Positions 19,134 to 28,416 of a stretch of 64,000 nt of DNA are shown piece after piece. The notes below the pieces were generated by a model. The model was not told the DNA's origin, did no database searches, and saw nothing but the letters and a program-made list of their open reading frames with translations. The position numbers were made by a program, and so were the translations under genes. Source of the stretch: Gammaproteobacteria bacterium (GTDB lineage: Bacteria; Pseudomonadota; Gammaproteobacteria; GCA-001735895); assembly GCA_024225395.1 (NCBI GenBank), contig JAAEMR010000048.1, forward strand, positions 1 through 64,000, in the 5' to 3' direction. Numbering within the stretch: position 1 is the first letter of the stretch; every line of letters starts with the position of its first letter.

Positions 19134-20123
19134 CTAATCAGGAATTTTCACAATAGTTCGGCCTCGAATCTGACCTTTAAGAATAGCTACCGCAGCTTCG
19201 GGGATTTCTTCAAAGCCAATTTCACTGGACATGGATTCAAGTATGTCCATATCCAGATCTGTTCCAAGCCGTTGCCATGCGATAAGTCGTGTTTGCATCG
19301 GGCAAGTGACAGAATCAATTCCATGTAATGAAATACCACGTAAAATAAATGGCGCGACAGATGTCGGTAAATCCATCGATTCAGCCAACCCACAGGCAGC
19401 AACTGCACCACCAGTTTTTACCTGGCTCAATACATTGGCCAGGGTAAATCCTCCAGCGACATCGATGGCACCAGCCCAGCGTTCTTTTGCTAAAGGTCGT
19501 GCCTTTTCAGAAAATTCACTACGATCCAGGATGTTATCTGCGCCCAGCTTTTTCAGGTAATCAGATTCCTGCATGCGACCGGTAGTGGCGGTGACGCTGT
19601 AACCTAGTTTGTGTAAAACCGCGAGTGCAATGCTGCCAACACCTCCGGCTGCTCCGGTTACCAGGATCTCGCCATCTTCGGGTTTGATACCATGATTTTC
19701 CAGTGCCAGCACACATAACATGGCGGTAAAACCAGCTGTACCAATGGCCATTGCCTGCCGTGTGCTCATGCCGTCAGGTAAGGGAACCAGCCATTCGCTT
19801 TTTACTCGAGCCACTCCAGTATAGCCGCCATTGAACCTTTCACCAATGCCATAACCGGTTAATACAACGCGGTCGCCAGGTTTGAATGAGTCGCTATCAG
19901 AGTGAGTCACGGTACCGGCTAAATCTATACCGGGAATGAGAGGAGGCTTGCGAATAATCATCGCAGTTTTGACCATTGCGAGACCATCTTTATAGTTTAA
20001 ACCTGAGTACTCGACTTTAACGGTGACATCACCATCCATTAAGTCATCGGTTGTTAATTCTGTACGGGATACGACAGGACCCGAATCAGATTCAGTGGCT
20101 AGCCATGCAGGAAATGTATTCAT
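19134..20123 (-). CDS. acuI: Acrylyl-CoA reductase-type (AcuI/YhdH) MDR oxidoreductase
   Basis: SGLNYKDGLAMV, PGIDLAGTV, VTGAAGGVGSIALAVLHKLGYSVTATTGR, GLAESMDLPTSVAPFILRGISLHGIDSV. Confidence 0.88.
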   Translation of the reverse strand: MNTFPAWLATESDSGPVVSRTELTTDDLMDGDVTVKVEYSGLNYKDGLAMVKTAMIIRKPPLIPGIDLAGTVTHSDSDSFKPGDRVVLTGYGIGERFNGGYTGVARVKSEWLVPLPDGMSTRQAMAIGTAGFTAMLCVLALENHGIKPEDGEILVTGAAGGVGSIALAVLHKLGYSVTATTGRMQESDYLKKLGADNILDRSEFSEKARPLAKERWAGAIDVAGGFTLANVLSQVKTGGAVAACGLAESMDLPTSVAPFILRGISLHGIDSVTCPMQTRLIAWQRLGTDLDMDILESMSSEIGFEEIPEAAVAILKGQIRGRTIVKIPD

Positions 20124-20199
20124 AATTTTTAAATCTCAGTAGTTATAGCCTTGATCAAGCCCGGGGATAGAACAGGCTTTGCGAATTTCATCGGAAGAA

Positions 20200-20478
20200 G
20201 CATTACAGCCTCTAAACTGTAACGCAACCTTTTTTACCTTTTAATGGCTGCTTAAGTTTTATTGCTGCCATGATTGTTGAAGCACCACCGCGTATTTTGA
20301 AACTGCCTGTCGGATTCTGGTTTTCGTATTTAATATAAATCTGTGCCCCAGCAGTTTGCTTAATGACCTGTTTTGCTGGCATTGGGTGGGTATCAGATAC
20401 GCAGCAATGATAGATTGTACCTTTGGTGATTCATCAACGGAAACAGGGCTGTTTATTAATTCATCAATCATCTTTTAT
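20200..20478 (-). pseudogene. Threonine/serine dehydratase-like PLP enzyme remnant
   Basis: Reverse complement reads VSDTHPMPAKQVIKQTAGAQIYIKYENQNPTGSFKIRGGASTIMAAIKLKQPLKGKKGCV (PLP-Lys motif GSFKIRG) with frameshift on both sides. Confidence 0.7.
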
Positions 20479-20493
20479 CAATTGGGAAATAAA

Positions 20494-21672
20494 TTAAAAA
20501 TAATCACCGGGTATGTATACCCTGCCTTCCATCAGTACCCGCGCACTACGGCTCATGATAACTTTGTTGACGGTCCAGTTTTCATTATTTTTACCGGCCT
20601 CAGCGCCCACGCGTAAAGTGCCTGAAGGATGCCCAAAACGAACGGCTTTACGCTTGACTCCACCGGCGGCACTATTTACTAGTGTTCCAGGAATTGCAGC
20701 AGCAGTTCCAATGGCTACTGCGGCTGTGCCCATCATGGCGTGATGTAGCTTGCCCATCGACAGGGCGCGAACATTCAACTCGATATCTTCAGTAGTTATT
20801 TGTTTGCCACTAGAGGAAGTGTACCCCAGTGCGGGTGCCACAAAAGCAACTTTGGGCGTATGTTGTCGATCTGCCGCCTGTTCAACCTTTTCTATTAATC
20901 CCATTCGAATGGCGCCATAAGCACGGATGGTTTCAAACATTACAAGCGCGTTATCATCTCCATTAATCGCTTCCTGTAGTTCCTGGCCTGTATAACCGAT
21001 GTCTTCAGCATTCAGGAATATGGTCGGGATGCCTGCGTTGATCATGGTTGCCCTGAAAGTGCCCACACCGGGTACATCCAGATCGTCAACCAGGTTTCCA
21101 GTGGGGAACATGGCTTCATTCATATCAACCGGGCTGATGAATTCGACCTGAACTTCGGCAGCCGGGAAAGTCACACCATCAAGTTCAAAATCGCCAGTTT
21201 CCTGGACCTCGCCATTTGTTATAGGCACATGTGCAATGATGGTTTTTTTTATATTTGCCTGCCAGATACGTACGATAGCAACACCATTATCGGGAATTCG
21301 TTCTGCATTCACCAGGCCACTGCTGATAGCAAAAGAACCGACCGCTGCCGTCAGGTTGCCACAGTTACCGCTCCAGTCGACAAACGCCCGATCTATAGCT
21401 ACCTGACCGAACAGGTAATCGACATCGTGATCGGGCTGGCTGCTTTTTGACAATATGACGGTTTTGCTGGTACTCGAGGTAGCACCGCCCATGCCGTCTG
21501 TCTGTTTGCCGTAAGGGTCGGGGCTGCCAATCACGCGCAGTAGCAGGGCATCGCGTGCAGGCCCGGCAACCTGTGCCGGTTCCGGCAGGTCGGTCAGATT
21601 GAAGAAGACACCTTTACTGGTGCCGCCACGCATGTAAGTGGCGGGGATTTTGATCTGTGGTAGAGTTGACAT
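20494..21672 (-). CDS. prpF: 2-methylaconitate cis-trans isomerase PrpF
   Basis: IPATYMRGGTSKGVFFNLTDLP, GNLTAAVGSFAI; adjacent to acnD. Confidence 0.95.
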   Translation of the reverse strand: MSTLPQIKIPATYMRGGTSKGVFFNLTDLPEPAQVAGPARDALLLRVIGSPDPYGKQTDGMGGATSSTSKTVILSKSSQPDHDVDYLFGQVAIDRAFVDWSGNCGNLTAAVGSFAISSGLVNAERIPDNGVAIVRIWQANIKKTIIAHVPITNGEVQETGDFELDGVTFPAAEVQVEFISPVDMNEAMFPTGNLVDDLDVPGVGTFRATMINAGIPTIFLNAEDIGYTGQELQEAINGDDNALVMFETIRAYGAIRMGLIEKVEQAADRQHTPKVAFVAPALGYTSSSGKQITTEDIELNVRALSMGKLHHAMMGTAAVAIGTAAAIPGTLVNSAAGGVKRKAVRFGHPSGTLRVGAEAGKNNENWTVNKVIMSRSARVLMEGRVYIPGDYF

Positions 21673-21684
21673 GATGGTTGCCTC

Positions 21685-24309
21685 CTAAGTAGCCGTGTTC
21701 GATTCAAGGAAGTCCTGAGCGAAACGCTGAAGGACTCCACCGGCTGAATAGACATGAACTTCTTCGGCGGTATCCAGACGGCAGGTAACCGGAATCTCGA
21801 TTGATTCACCATTAGCCCGCGTCATTAGTACTTTCAAATCTTTACGCGGTTCAACTTCACCGATCACATCGTATGTTTCGGTGCCGTCGATGGCATAAGT
21901 TTTACGGTTTTCTCCGTTCTTGAATTCCAGTGGTAGTACCCCCATACCGACCAGGTTAGTCCGGTGAATTCGTTCGAAACCTTCTGCAACGATGGCTTCA
22001 ACACCGGCCAGCCGAACCCCTTTGGCGGCCCAGTCTCGTGAAGAACCCTGACCGTAATCGGCACCAGCAATGATAATAAGCGGTTGCTTGCGTTGCATAT
22101 AAGTTTCAATCGCTTCCCACATGCGGCTTTGCTGTCCATCCGGTTCTATACGCGCCAGTGAACCCTGTTTTACGTCACCATTTTCATCCAGGCACATTTC
22201 GTTTAGTAGTTTCGGGTTGGCGAAGGTGGCTCGCTGCGCGGTCAGGTGGTCACCACGGTGTGTCGCGTAGGAGTTGAAATCGACTTCCGGTAAACCCATT
22301 TTATGCAGGTAGGCACCTGCAGCACTGTCCAGCAAAATGGCATTAGAAGGTGACAGGTGATCGGTGGTTATATTATCACCCAGTACCGCCAGAGGACGCA
22401 TTCCTTTCATAGTGCGTTTGCCTGCGAGTGCGCCTTCCCAGTAAGGGGGGCGACGGATATAAGTACTCTGTGGTTGCCAGTCATACAGCGGGCTCGCCGC
22501 TTCTTCCGCCTGACCAAGGTCGAACATGGAATCGTAGACCTGTTTGAATTGCTCGGGTTTAACACTGTTTTTTACAATTTCATCAATTTCATCGTCGCTG
22601 GGCCAGATATCTTTCAGGGTAATCGGGTTACCATTTTTATCGGTTCCCAGTGCATCCTGTTCGATATCAAAACGTACGGTACCAGCTATGGCGTAAGCAA
22701 CAACCAGTGGAGGTGAAGCCAGAAAGGCTTGTTTGGCATAGGGATGAATACGGCCATCGAAGTTCCGATTTCCGGATAAAACGGCTGTCGTGTACAGGTC
22801 ACGGTTTATTACTTCCTGTTGAATTTTTGGGTCCAGTGCGCCACTCATGCCGTTACAGGTGGTGCAGGCATAAGCCACAATACCAAAGCCCAGTTTCTCC
22901 ATTTCAGCAAGTAGACCCGCATCTTCCAGGTAAAGTTTGGCCACTTTAGAGCCGGGTGCAAAGGAGGACTTGACCCAGGGTTTACGGGTTAATCCAAGTT
23001 CATTTGCCTTACGCGCAACCAGGCCGGCTGCGACCACGTTGCGTGGGTTACTGGTGTTGGTACAACTGGTAATCGCCGCAATGATTACCGCTCCATCCGG
23101 CATTTTCCCCTCATTTTCTTCAGCTATAACCTTGTCTAAATCACCTGCTATACCACGCGCTTCAAGTTCAGCGGTAGGCAGGCGTCGATGCGGGTTGGAA
23201 GGCCCCGCCATGTTGCGGCATACGGAAGACAGGTCAAATTCAAGCACGCGTTCATATTCCGCCTGTTGCAGGCTGTCTGCCCACAGACCGGTTGTTCTGG
23301 CGTAATTTTCAACCAGTTCAACCTGTTGGGTATCCCGTCCTGTCAACTTGAGATAATCGATAGTTTGCTGGTCAATATAAAACATCCCGGCTGAAGCACC
23401 GAATTCCGGTGTCATGTTGGAAATGGTAGCACGATCACCGATGGTCAGATTGGCCGCTCCTTCTCCGTAGAACTCAAGATATGAGGAAACAACTTTTTCA
23501 TTGCGCAGAAATTCGGTAATAGCCAAAACGATATCAGTTGCAGTAATACCGGGCTGACGCTTTCCTGTCAGCCTGACACCGATAATATCTGGCAGGCGCA
23601 TCATGGAAGGACGACCAAGCATGACGGTTTCGGCTTCCAGTCCACCCACGCCAATGGCGATAACCCCAAGCGCATCAATATGAGGCGTATGGCTGTCCGT
23701 GCCTACACAGGTATCAGGGTAAGCGACCCCTTCACGAGCCTGAATGACAGGAGACATCTTCTCCAGATTGATCTGGTGCATTATGCCGTTACCTGCAGGG
23801 ATAACGTCCACGTTCTGGAAAGCAGTTTTGGTCCACTCGATAAAATGGAAGCGGTCTTCGTTTCGACGGTCTTCGATGTTACGGTTCTTTTCAAAAGCAT
23901 CCGGGTCGGCTCCACCATGCTCAACTGCCAGTGAGTGATCTACAATCAGTTGAGTGGGTACCACAGGATTTACCCTGGATGGATCGCCGCCCTGATCGGC
24001 AATAGCATCACGCAGCCCGGCCAGGTCGACCAGTGCGGTCTGACCTAGAATGTCATGACAGACCACGCGTGCCGGGTACCAGGGGAAATCCAGTTCGCGT
24101 TTACGTTGGATGATCTGTTTCAATGAATCTGTCAGTGAGGCTGGATCACATCGACGTACCAGCTGTTCTGCCAGTACGCGTGAGGTGTAGGGCAGTTTGT
24201 CATAAGCACCGGGCTGGATTGCTTCGATCGCAGCACGGGTATCGAAATAATCCAGCTTGCTGCGGGGTAAAGGTTTGCGGTATTCAGTGTTCATAATTTT
24301 ATCGCTCAA
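21685..24309 (-). CDS. acnD: Fe/S-dependent 2-methylcitrate dehydratase AcnD
   Basis: Aconitase family with AITSCTNTSNP and GADYGQGSSRDWAAKG; linked to prpF/prpC/prpB. Confidence 0.93.
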   Translation of the reverse strand: MSDKIMNTEYRKPLPRSKLDYFDTRAAIEAIQPGAYDKLPYTSRVLAEQLVRRCDPASLTDSLKQIIQRKRELDFPWYPARVVCHDILGQTALVDLAGLRDAIADQGGDPSRVNPVVPTQLIVDHSLAVEHGGADPDAFEKNRNIEDRRNEDRFHFIEWTKTAFQNVDVIPAGNGIMHQINLEKMSPVIQAREGVAYPDTCVGTDSHTPHIDALGVIAIGVGGLEAETVMLGRPSMMRLPDIIGVRLTGKRQPGITATDIVLAITEFLRNEKVVSSYLEFYGEGAANLTIGDRATISNMTPEFGASAGMFYIDQQTIDYLKLTGRDTQQVELVENYARTTGLWADSLQQAEYERVLEFDLSSVCRNMAGPSNPHRRLPTAELEARGIAGDLDKVIAEENEGKMPDGAVIIAAITSCTNTSNPRNVVAAGLVARKANELGLTRKPWVKSSFAPGSKVAKLYLEDAGLLAEMEKLGFGIVAYACTTCNGMSGALDPKIQQEVINRDLYTTAVLSGNRNFDGRIHPYAKQAFLASPPLVVAYAIAGTVRFDIEQDALGTDKNGNPITLKDIWPSDDEIDEIVKNSVKPEQFKQVYDSMFDLGQAEEAASPLYDWQPQSTYIRRPPYWEGALAGKRTMKGMRPLAVLGDNITTDHLSPSNAILLDSAAGAYLHKMGLPEVDFNSYATHRGDHLTAQRATFANPKLLNEMCLDENGDVKQGSLARIEPDGQQSRMWEAIETYMQRKQPLIIIAGADYGQGSSRDWAAKGVRLAGVEAIVAEGFERIHRTNLVGMGVLPLEFKNGENRKTYAIDGTETYDVIGEVEPRKDLKVLMTRANGESIEIPVTCRLDTAEEVHVYSAGGVLQRFAQDFLESNTAT

Positions 24310-24365
24310 AATAAAGCCAGTACTTTTATGATGTAGTACTGGCCTTAGTCAGATGAATGAGAATT

Positions 24366-25520
24366 TTAGCGCTTTTCGATAGAAACGTATGGGCGATTCT
24401 CTGGTCCGTTATAATTAGCTGAAGGACGAATGATCTTGCCATCTTCGCGTTGTTCAATGACGTGAGCACCCCAGCCTGAAACACGTGAAATGACAAAAAG
24501 TGGAGTAAACATATCAGTGGGTATGCCCATCTGGTTGTAGGAAACTGCTGAGAACCAGTCCAGATTGGGGAACATTTTTTTAATATCCCACATCACATTT
24601 TCCAGGCGCTCGGCAACGTTGTACATTTTTGTGTTACCCGCTTCATCGGATAATTGTTTGGCAATACTCTTAATAACGTCATTACGTGGATCGCCAACGG
24701 TATATACAGGATGACCAAAACCGATAACAATTTCCTTGCGTTCAACCCGGGCACGAATATCAGCTTCTGCTTCATCAGCTGTTTTGTAGCGGCTCTGGAT
24801 GCGGAATGCTGCTTCATTCGCACCGCCGTGTTTCGAGCCTCGTAAAGCGCCGATTGCACCGGTAATAGACGAATACATATCCGAATTGGTACCTGCTATA
24901 ACTCGCGCAGCAAAGGTGGAGGCATTAAATTCATGTTCGGCATACAGGTTCAATGATGTGTGCATCGCACGAACCCAGGAATCGGGGGCTTTTTGACCGT
25001 GTAATAAATTAAGGAAATGACCTCCGATTGAGTCATCATCGGTTTCAACATCGATACGCTTACCGTTTACAGCAAAGTGATACCAGTACAGTAGAGCAGA
25101 GCCAAAGCTCGCCATCAGGCGGTCAATAATGTCGCGTGCTTCGGCTGCCGGGTGACTCTCGCTTTCCGGCATACAGGTACCGAGAACCGAACAGGCTGTT
25201 CGCATGACATCCATCGGGTGAGCTGTTGAAGGTAATGCTTCGAGCGCTTGCTTAACCGCCATGGGCAGACCACGTAATGATTTCAGTTTGGCTTTATAGG
25301 CGATAAGCTCAGAGGTATTCGGTAAGTGGCCGTGAATTAACAGGTAAGCTATTTCTTCAAATTCAGCCTTGTCGGCGAAGTCCAGAATATCATAGCCGCG
25401 ATAATGTAAGTCATTTCCTGTGCGACCCACTGTACAGATGGCGGTGTTACCGGCAGCGGTACCGGAGAGTGCTACCGACTTTTTGGCTTTCGGTAAAATT
25501 TGGTTTGGATTTTCAGACAT
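24366..25520 (-). CDS. prpC: 2-methylcitrate synthase
   Basis: Citrate synthase fold: [31 protein letters not shown]; downstream of prpB. Confidence 0.95.
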   Translation of the reverse strand: MSENPNQILPKAKKSVALSGTAAGNTAICTVGRTGNDLHYRGYDILDFADKAEFEEIAYLLIHGHLPNTSELIAYKAKLKSLRGLPMAVKQALEALPSTAHPMDVMRTACSVLGTCMPESESHPAAEARDIIDRLMASFGSALLYWYHFAVNGKRIDVETDDDSIGGHFLNLLHGQKAPDSWVRAMHTSLNLYAEHEFNASTFAARVIAGTNSDMYSSITGAIGALRGSKHGGANEAAFRIQSRYKTADEAEADIRARVERKEIVIGFGHPVYTVGDPRNDVIKSIAKQLSDEAGNTKMYNVAERLENVMWDIKKMFPNLDWFSAVSYNQMGIPTDMFTPLFVISRVSGWGAHVIEQREDGKIIRPSANYNGPENRPYVSIEKR

Positions 25521-25522
25521 AA

Positions 25523-26404
25523 TTATTTTTCCTCCGAGAACAATGCGTCTAAGTTTTGTTCATAACTATGGTAATCAAGGTATTCATACAGATCAGCACG
25601 GGTTTGCATGGTGTCAACAACATTTTGCTGGGTACCATCGGCAATCAGGCTTTGATACACCTTAAGTGCTGCGGCATTTGCAGCGCGGAATGCAGACAGT
25701 GGGTAAAGAGCAATATCGACACCAGCTGAAGCCAGCTGTTCGGTAGTGAATAGGGGAGTTGAGCCGAACTCGGTAATATTGGCCAGAACTGGCACCTTAA
25801 CCGCATCGACAAAATGCTGATACATTTCCAGTTCTGTCATCGCTTCGGGAAAAATCATATCGGCACCGGCTTCAACACAGGCACCGGCCCGGTCTATTGC
25901 GGATTGAAGGCCTTCTACAGCGAGTGCATCGGTGCGCGCCATGATGACAAAATCAGGGTCTGTTTTGGCATCTACAGCGGCCTTGATTCGATCAACCATT
26001 TCGTCAAGTGGGACTATGGCTTTATTGGGACGATGCCCACAGCGTTTCTGTTGAACCTGGTCTTCCATATGCACGGCGGCTGCACCCATTTTAGTCATAG
26101 ATTTTATACAACGGGCGATATTGAAAGCACCGCCCCAGCCGGTATCAATATCAACCAGTACGGGTAAATCGGAAACATCGGTAATGCGGCGTAAATCGGT
26201 CAGCACATCTTCCATCGTGGTGATACCTAGATCGGGGATTCCGCAGGAACCGGCAGCTACTCCACCACCGGAAATATACAGTGATTTAAAGCCGCTAGCC
26301 TGTGCCAGGCGAGCGTGATAGGCATTGATCGCGCCTACGCACTGTAATGGCTGTTCAGATTTGACCAGCTCTCGAAAGACTTTGCCTGGAGATGTCAGAC
26401 TCAT
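25523..26404 (-). CDS. prpB: Methylisocitrate lyase
   Basis: [35 protein letters not shown]. Confidence 0.96.
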   Translation of the reverse strand: MSLTSPGKVFRELVKSEQPLQCVGAINAYHARLAQASGFKSLYISGGGVAAGSCGIPDLGITTMEDVLTDLRRITDVSDLPVLVDIDTGWGGAFNIARCIKSMTKMGAAAVHMEDQVQQKRCGHRPNKAIVPLDEMVDRIKAAVDAKTDPDFVIMARTDALAVEGLQSAIDRAGACVEAGADMIFPEAMTELEMYQHFVDAVKVPVLANITEFGSTPLFTTEQLASAGVDIALYPLSAFRAANAAALKVYQSLIADGTQQNVVDTMQTRADLYEYLDYHSYEQNLDALFSEEK

Positions 26405-26464
26405 AAATAAACTCCAAAGTGAGGTAAATAATGAAAACTATCATAACGCTGAAATAAAACAAAT

Positions 26465-26482
26465 ATTGGATAGTATTCCAAT
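26465..26482. promoter_or_regulatory. Inverted repeat ATTGGA-N6-TCCAAT upstream of prpB
   Basis: ATTGGATAGTATTCCAAT (7-bp arms with flanking T/A) ~60 bp from the prpB start. Confidence 0.45.
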
Positions 26483-26634
26483 AGTAAGCATTTAAAAGTT
26501 CGTGTTTATTCGCTCAGGTTTAACGCTCTGATAGATGCTGTTGTACTCTTCAATGTGTTTTCTATGCCATGATCTGGCTTTGACAGGGAAAGGTTTTTTT
26601 TCTTACAGGAACAGGTAGTTAAGCCAGAATTGTC

Positions 26635-26648
26635 TGACCAGCTGGTCA
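26635..26648. promoter_or_regulatory. Perfect 14-bp palindrome TGACCAGCTGGTCA
   Basis: Read directly in the intergenic region between prpB (-) and the ORF at 26672 (+). Confidence 0.4.
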
Positions 26649-26671
26649 ATTTATCAGGCTTGTAGCTCTCT

Positions 26672-27067
26672 ATGACAAGTGAATCAAGTCGACTAAATTA
26701 TCCTGATGAAACAGCATTACGTGGTTTTAATCAATTAGCAAAAGGAGAAGGCTGTTATGTATATAGCAATCAACCAGACATCAATGATTTCTGCAGCAAT
26801 AGTAATAGATTCTCTCCGTATTCTTTAAGCGCATCATCAGTAGTGCTTGCTCTATCTGGATGTTCTGGTATTCAAATATCATATTATGATGCGACTAGTT
26901 ATACTCAGTTAACCGGCCTTAAAGCTGAAACAACTTTGCTGGTTGAAAGTTTTGATACAAAGCCAGTCAATGAAAATAAGGATAAAATAGAAAAAGTAAT
27001 ACTTTATCTGAGAAAATCATATGAGTATGACCCTGAGAAAGGGGAGCCAGAGAGTGACACTGGATAA
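26672..27067 (+). CDS. Lipoprotein-like hypothetical, possibly a remnant
   Basis: Internal lipobox-like VVLALSGCSGIQISYYDATSYTQL preceded by an atypical N-terminal extension. Confidence 0.35.
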   Translation: MTSESSRLNYPDETALRGFNQLAKGEGCYVYSNQPDINDFCSNSNRFSPYSLSASSVVLALSGCSGIQISYYDATSYTQLTGLKAETTLLVESFDTKPVNENKDKIEKVILYLRKSYEYDPEKGEPESDTG

Positions 27068-27086
27068 ATACAAAAATTTGTAGGGT

Positions 27087-28412
27087 TTATGGTCGAGCTA
27101 TCCCCAGTTTTTGTCGTCGTTCCCACAGGTTTTTTCGACTGATTCCGAGCCTTGCGGATAACTCGGTTTCATTCAGTCGTTGCTGATGTTCGATAACGAA
27201 CTCGACAAAGTATTCATCCATAGAAAGCTCGGGAGTTTTGATATTCGAGCTTTTACTGTTTTCGGTTCGCTGAAGTCCAAGATTCTGTGCAGTAATAATT
27301 TCATCGTTGCTTAAAATAATGGATCTTTCAATAATATTTTCCAGTTCTCGTACATTTCCGGGCCAGTGGTATGCTTTTAATAATTTGATAGCTCCTTCGT
27401 CAAAACTAAAATTAGATCGTTGAAACCGTGTGGAAATAGTATGTAGCATTTGCTCTGCCAGCTCTAAAATATCATCTGTTCTATGACGAAGTGGTGGCAG
27501 GGTTATTTCCATGACATTTAATCGATAATATAAATCTTCGCGAAATTTTTTCTGCTCAACCATGTCGAGTAAATTTCTATGGGTCGCAGCGATCAGCCGG
27601 ATATCGACATATTGCATTTTATTAGACCCAACCCGGCGTATTTCTCCCTCCTGTAGAACCCGAAGTAACTGTGACTGGGCTTCCAGTGATAACTCTCCAA
27701 TTTCATCTAAAAATAAAGTTCCAGAGTCAGCTGCAGCTATTAAACCCTTGCTGCTTTTTAATGCGCCGGTAAAAGCTCCTTTTTCGTGACCGAATAATTC
27801 TGATTCAATCAGGTTTTCAGGTATGGATGCGCAATTGATGCTAATCAGTGCTTTATCGGCGCGTAGGCTTTGTGCGTGTATAGCCCTGGCAGTGAGTTCT
27901 TTTCCAGTCCCTGTTTCTCCTAAAATTAATACGCTGGTATCAGTTTGAGCAACCCGCTGTATTCGATCTTTCACCTGTAAAATAGGGTCGCTTTTTCCCA
28001 TTAAATTCTTAATAGGGTGAATATTTTCCAGCTCTCTTTTAAGTACTATATTTTGATATTCAAGTTGTTGATTTTTTAATAAGCGTTTAATGGTTAAAAC
28101 CATTTCATCATGGTTGTAAGGTTTGGCAATATAATCGGCTGCCCCCTGCTTCATAGCATCGACAGCTGACTGTACAGATGAGTAACTGGTCATGATTAAA
28201 ACCGGTACAGGTTTGGCGAGTCCAATTAATGCGGTGCCTTCTGCACCTGGTAAACGTATATCAGCAATGATTAGATCAAAACCTTCCAGGCCTTCCTTTT
28301 CGGCTTCATCGACCGATCCTGCCGTGGTGACAGAAAATCCATTCCTGGTGAGTAGTCTTGATAAGCTGACTCGTATTATTTTTTCGTCTTCTACGATTAG
28401 AATTTCATGCAT
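27087..28412 (-). CDS. cbrB: NtrC-family sigma-54-dependent response regulator (CbrB-like)
   Basis: REC domain, GETGTGKELTARAIH, GAFTGA (sigma-54 contact), C-terminal Fis HTH; follows an SLC5 sensor kinase. Confidence 0.85.
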   Translation of the reverse strand: MHEILIVEDEKIIRVSLSRLLTRNGFSVTTAGSVDEAEKEGLEGFDLIIADIRLPGAEGTALIGLAKPVPVLIMTSYSSVQSAVDAMKQGAADYIAKPYNHDEMVLTIKRLLKNQQLEYQNIVLKRELENIHPIKNLMGKSDPILQVKDRIQRVAQTDTSVLILGETGTGKELTARAIHAQSLRADKALISINCASIPENLIESELFGHEKGAFTGALKSSKGLIAAADSGTLFLDEIGELSLEAQSQLLRVLQEGEIRRVGSNKMQYVDIRLIAATHRNLLDMVEQKKFREDLYYRLNVMEITLPPLRHRTDDILELAEQMLHTISTRFQRSNFSFDEGAIKLLKAYHWPGNVRELENIIERSIILSNDEIITAQNLGLQRTENSKSSNIKTPELSMDEYFVEFVIEHQQRLNETELSARLGISRKNLWERRQKLGIARP

Positions 28413-28416
28413 AAGA

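Noticed and set aside
20259-20471. 70-aa minus-strand ORF MIDELINSPVSVDES...
   Set aside because: The neighbouring frame carries the clear PLP-dehydratase motif, so this ORF is best read as part of a frameshifted relic, not a separate gene.
22357-24000. Plus-strand ORFs antisense to acnD (119, 99, 122, 84 aa, etc.)
   Set aside because: Low-complexity or composition-driven shadow ORFs opposite a strongly supported gene; no RBS or family support.
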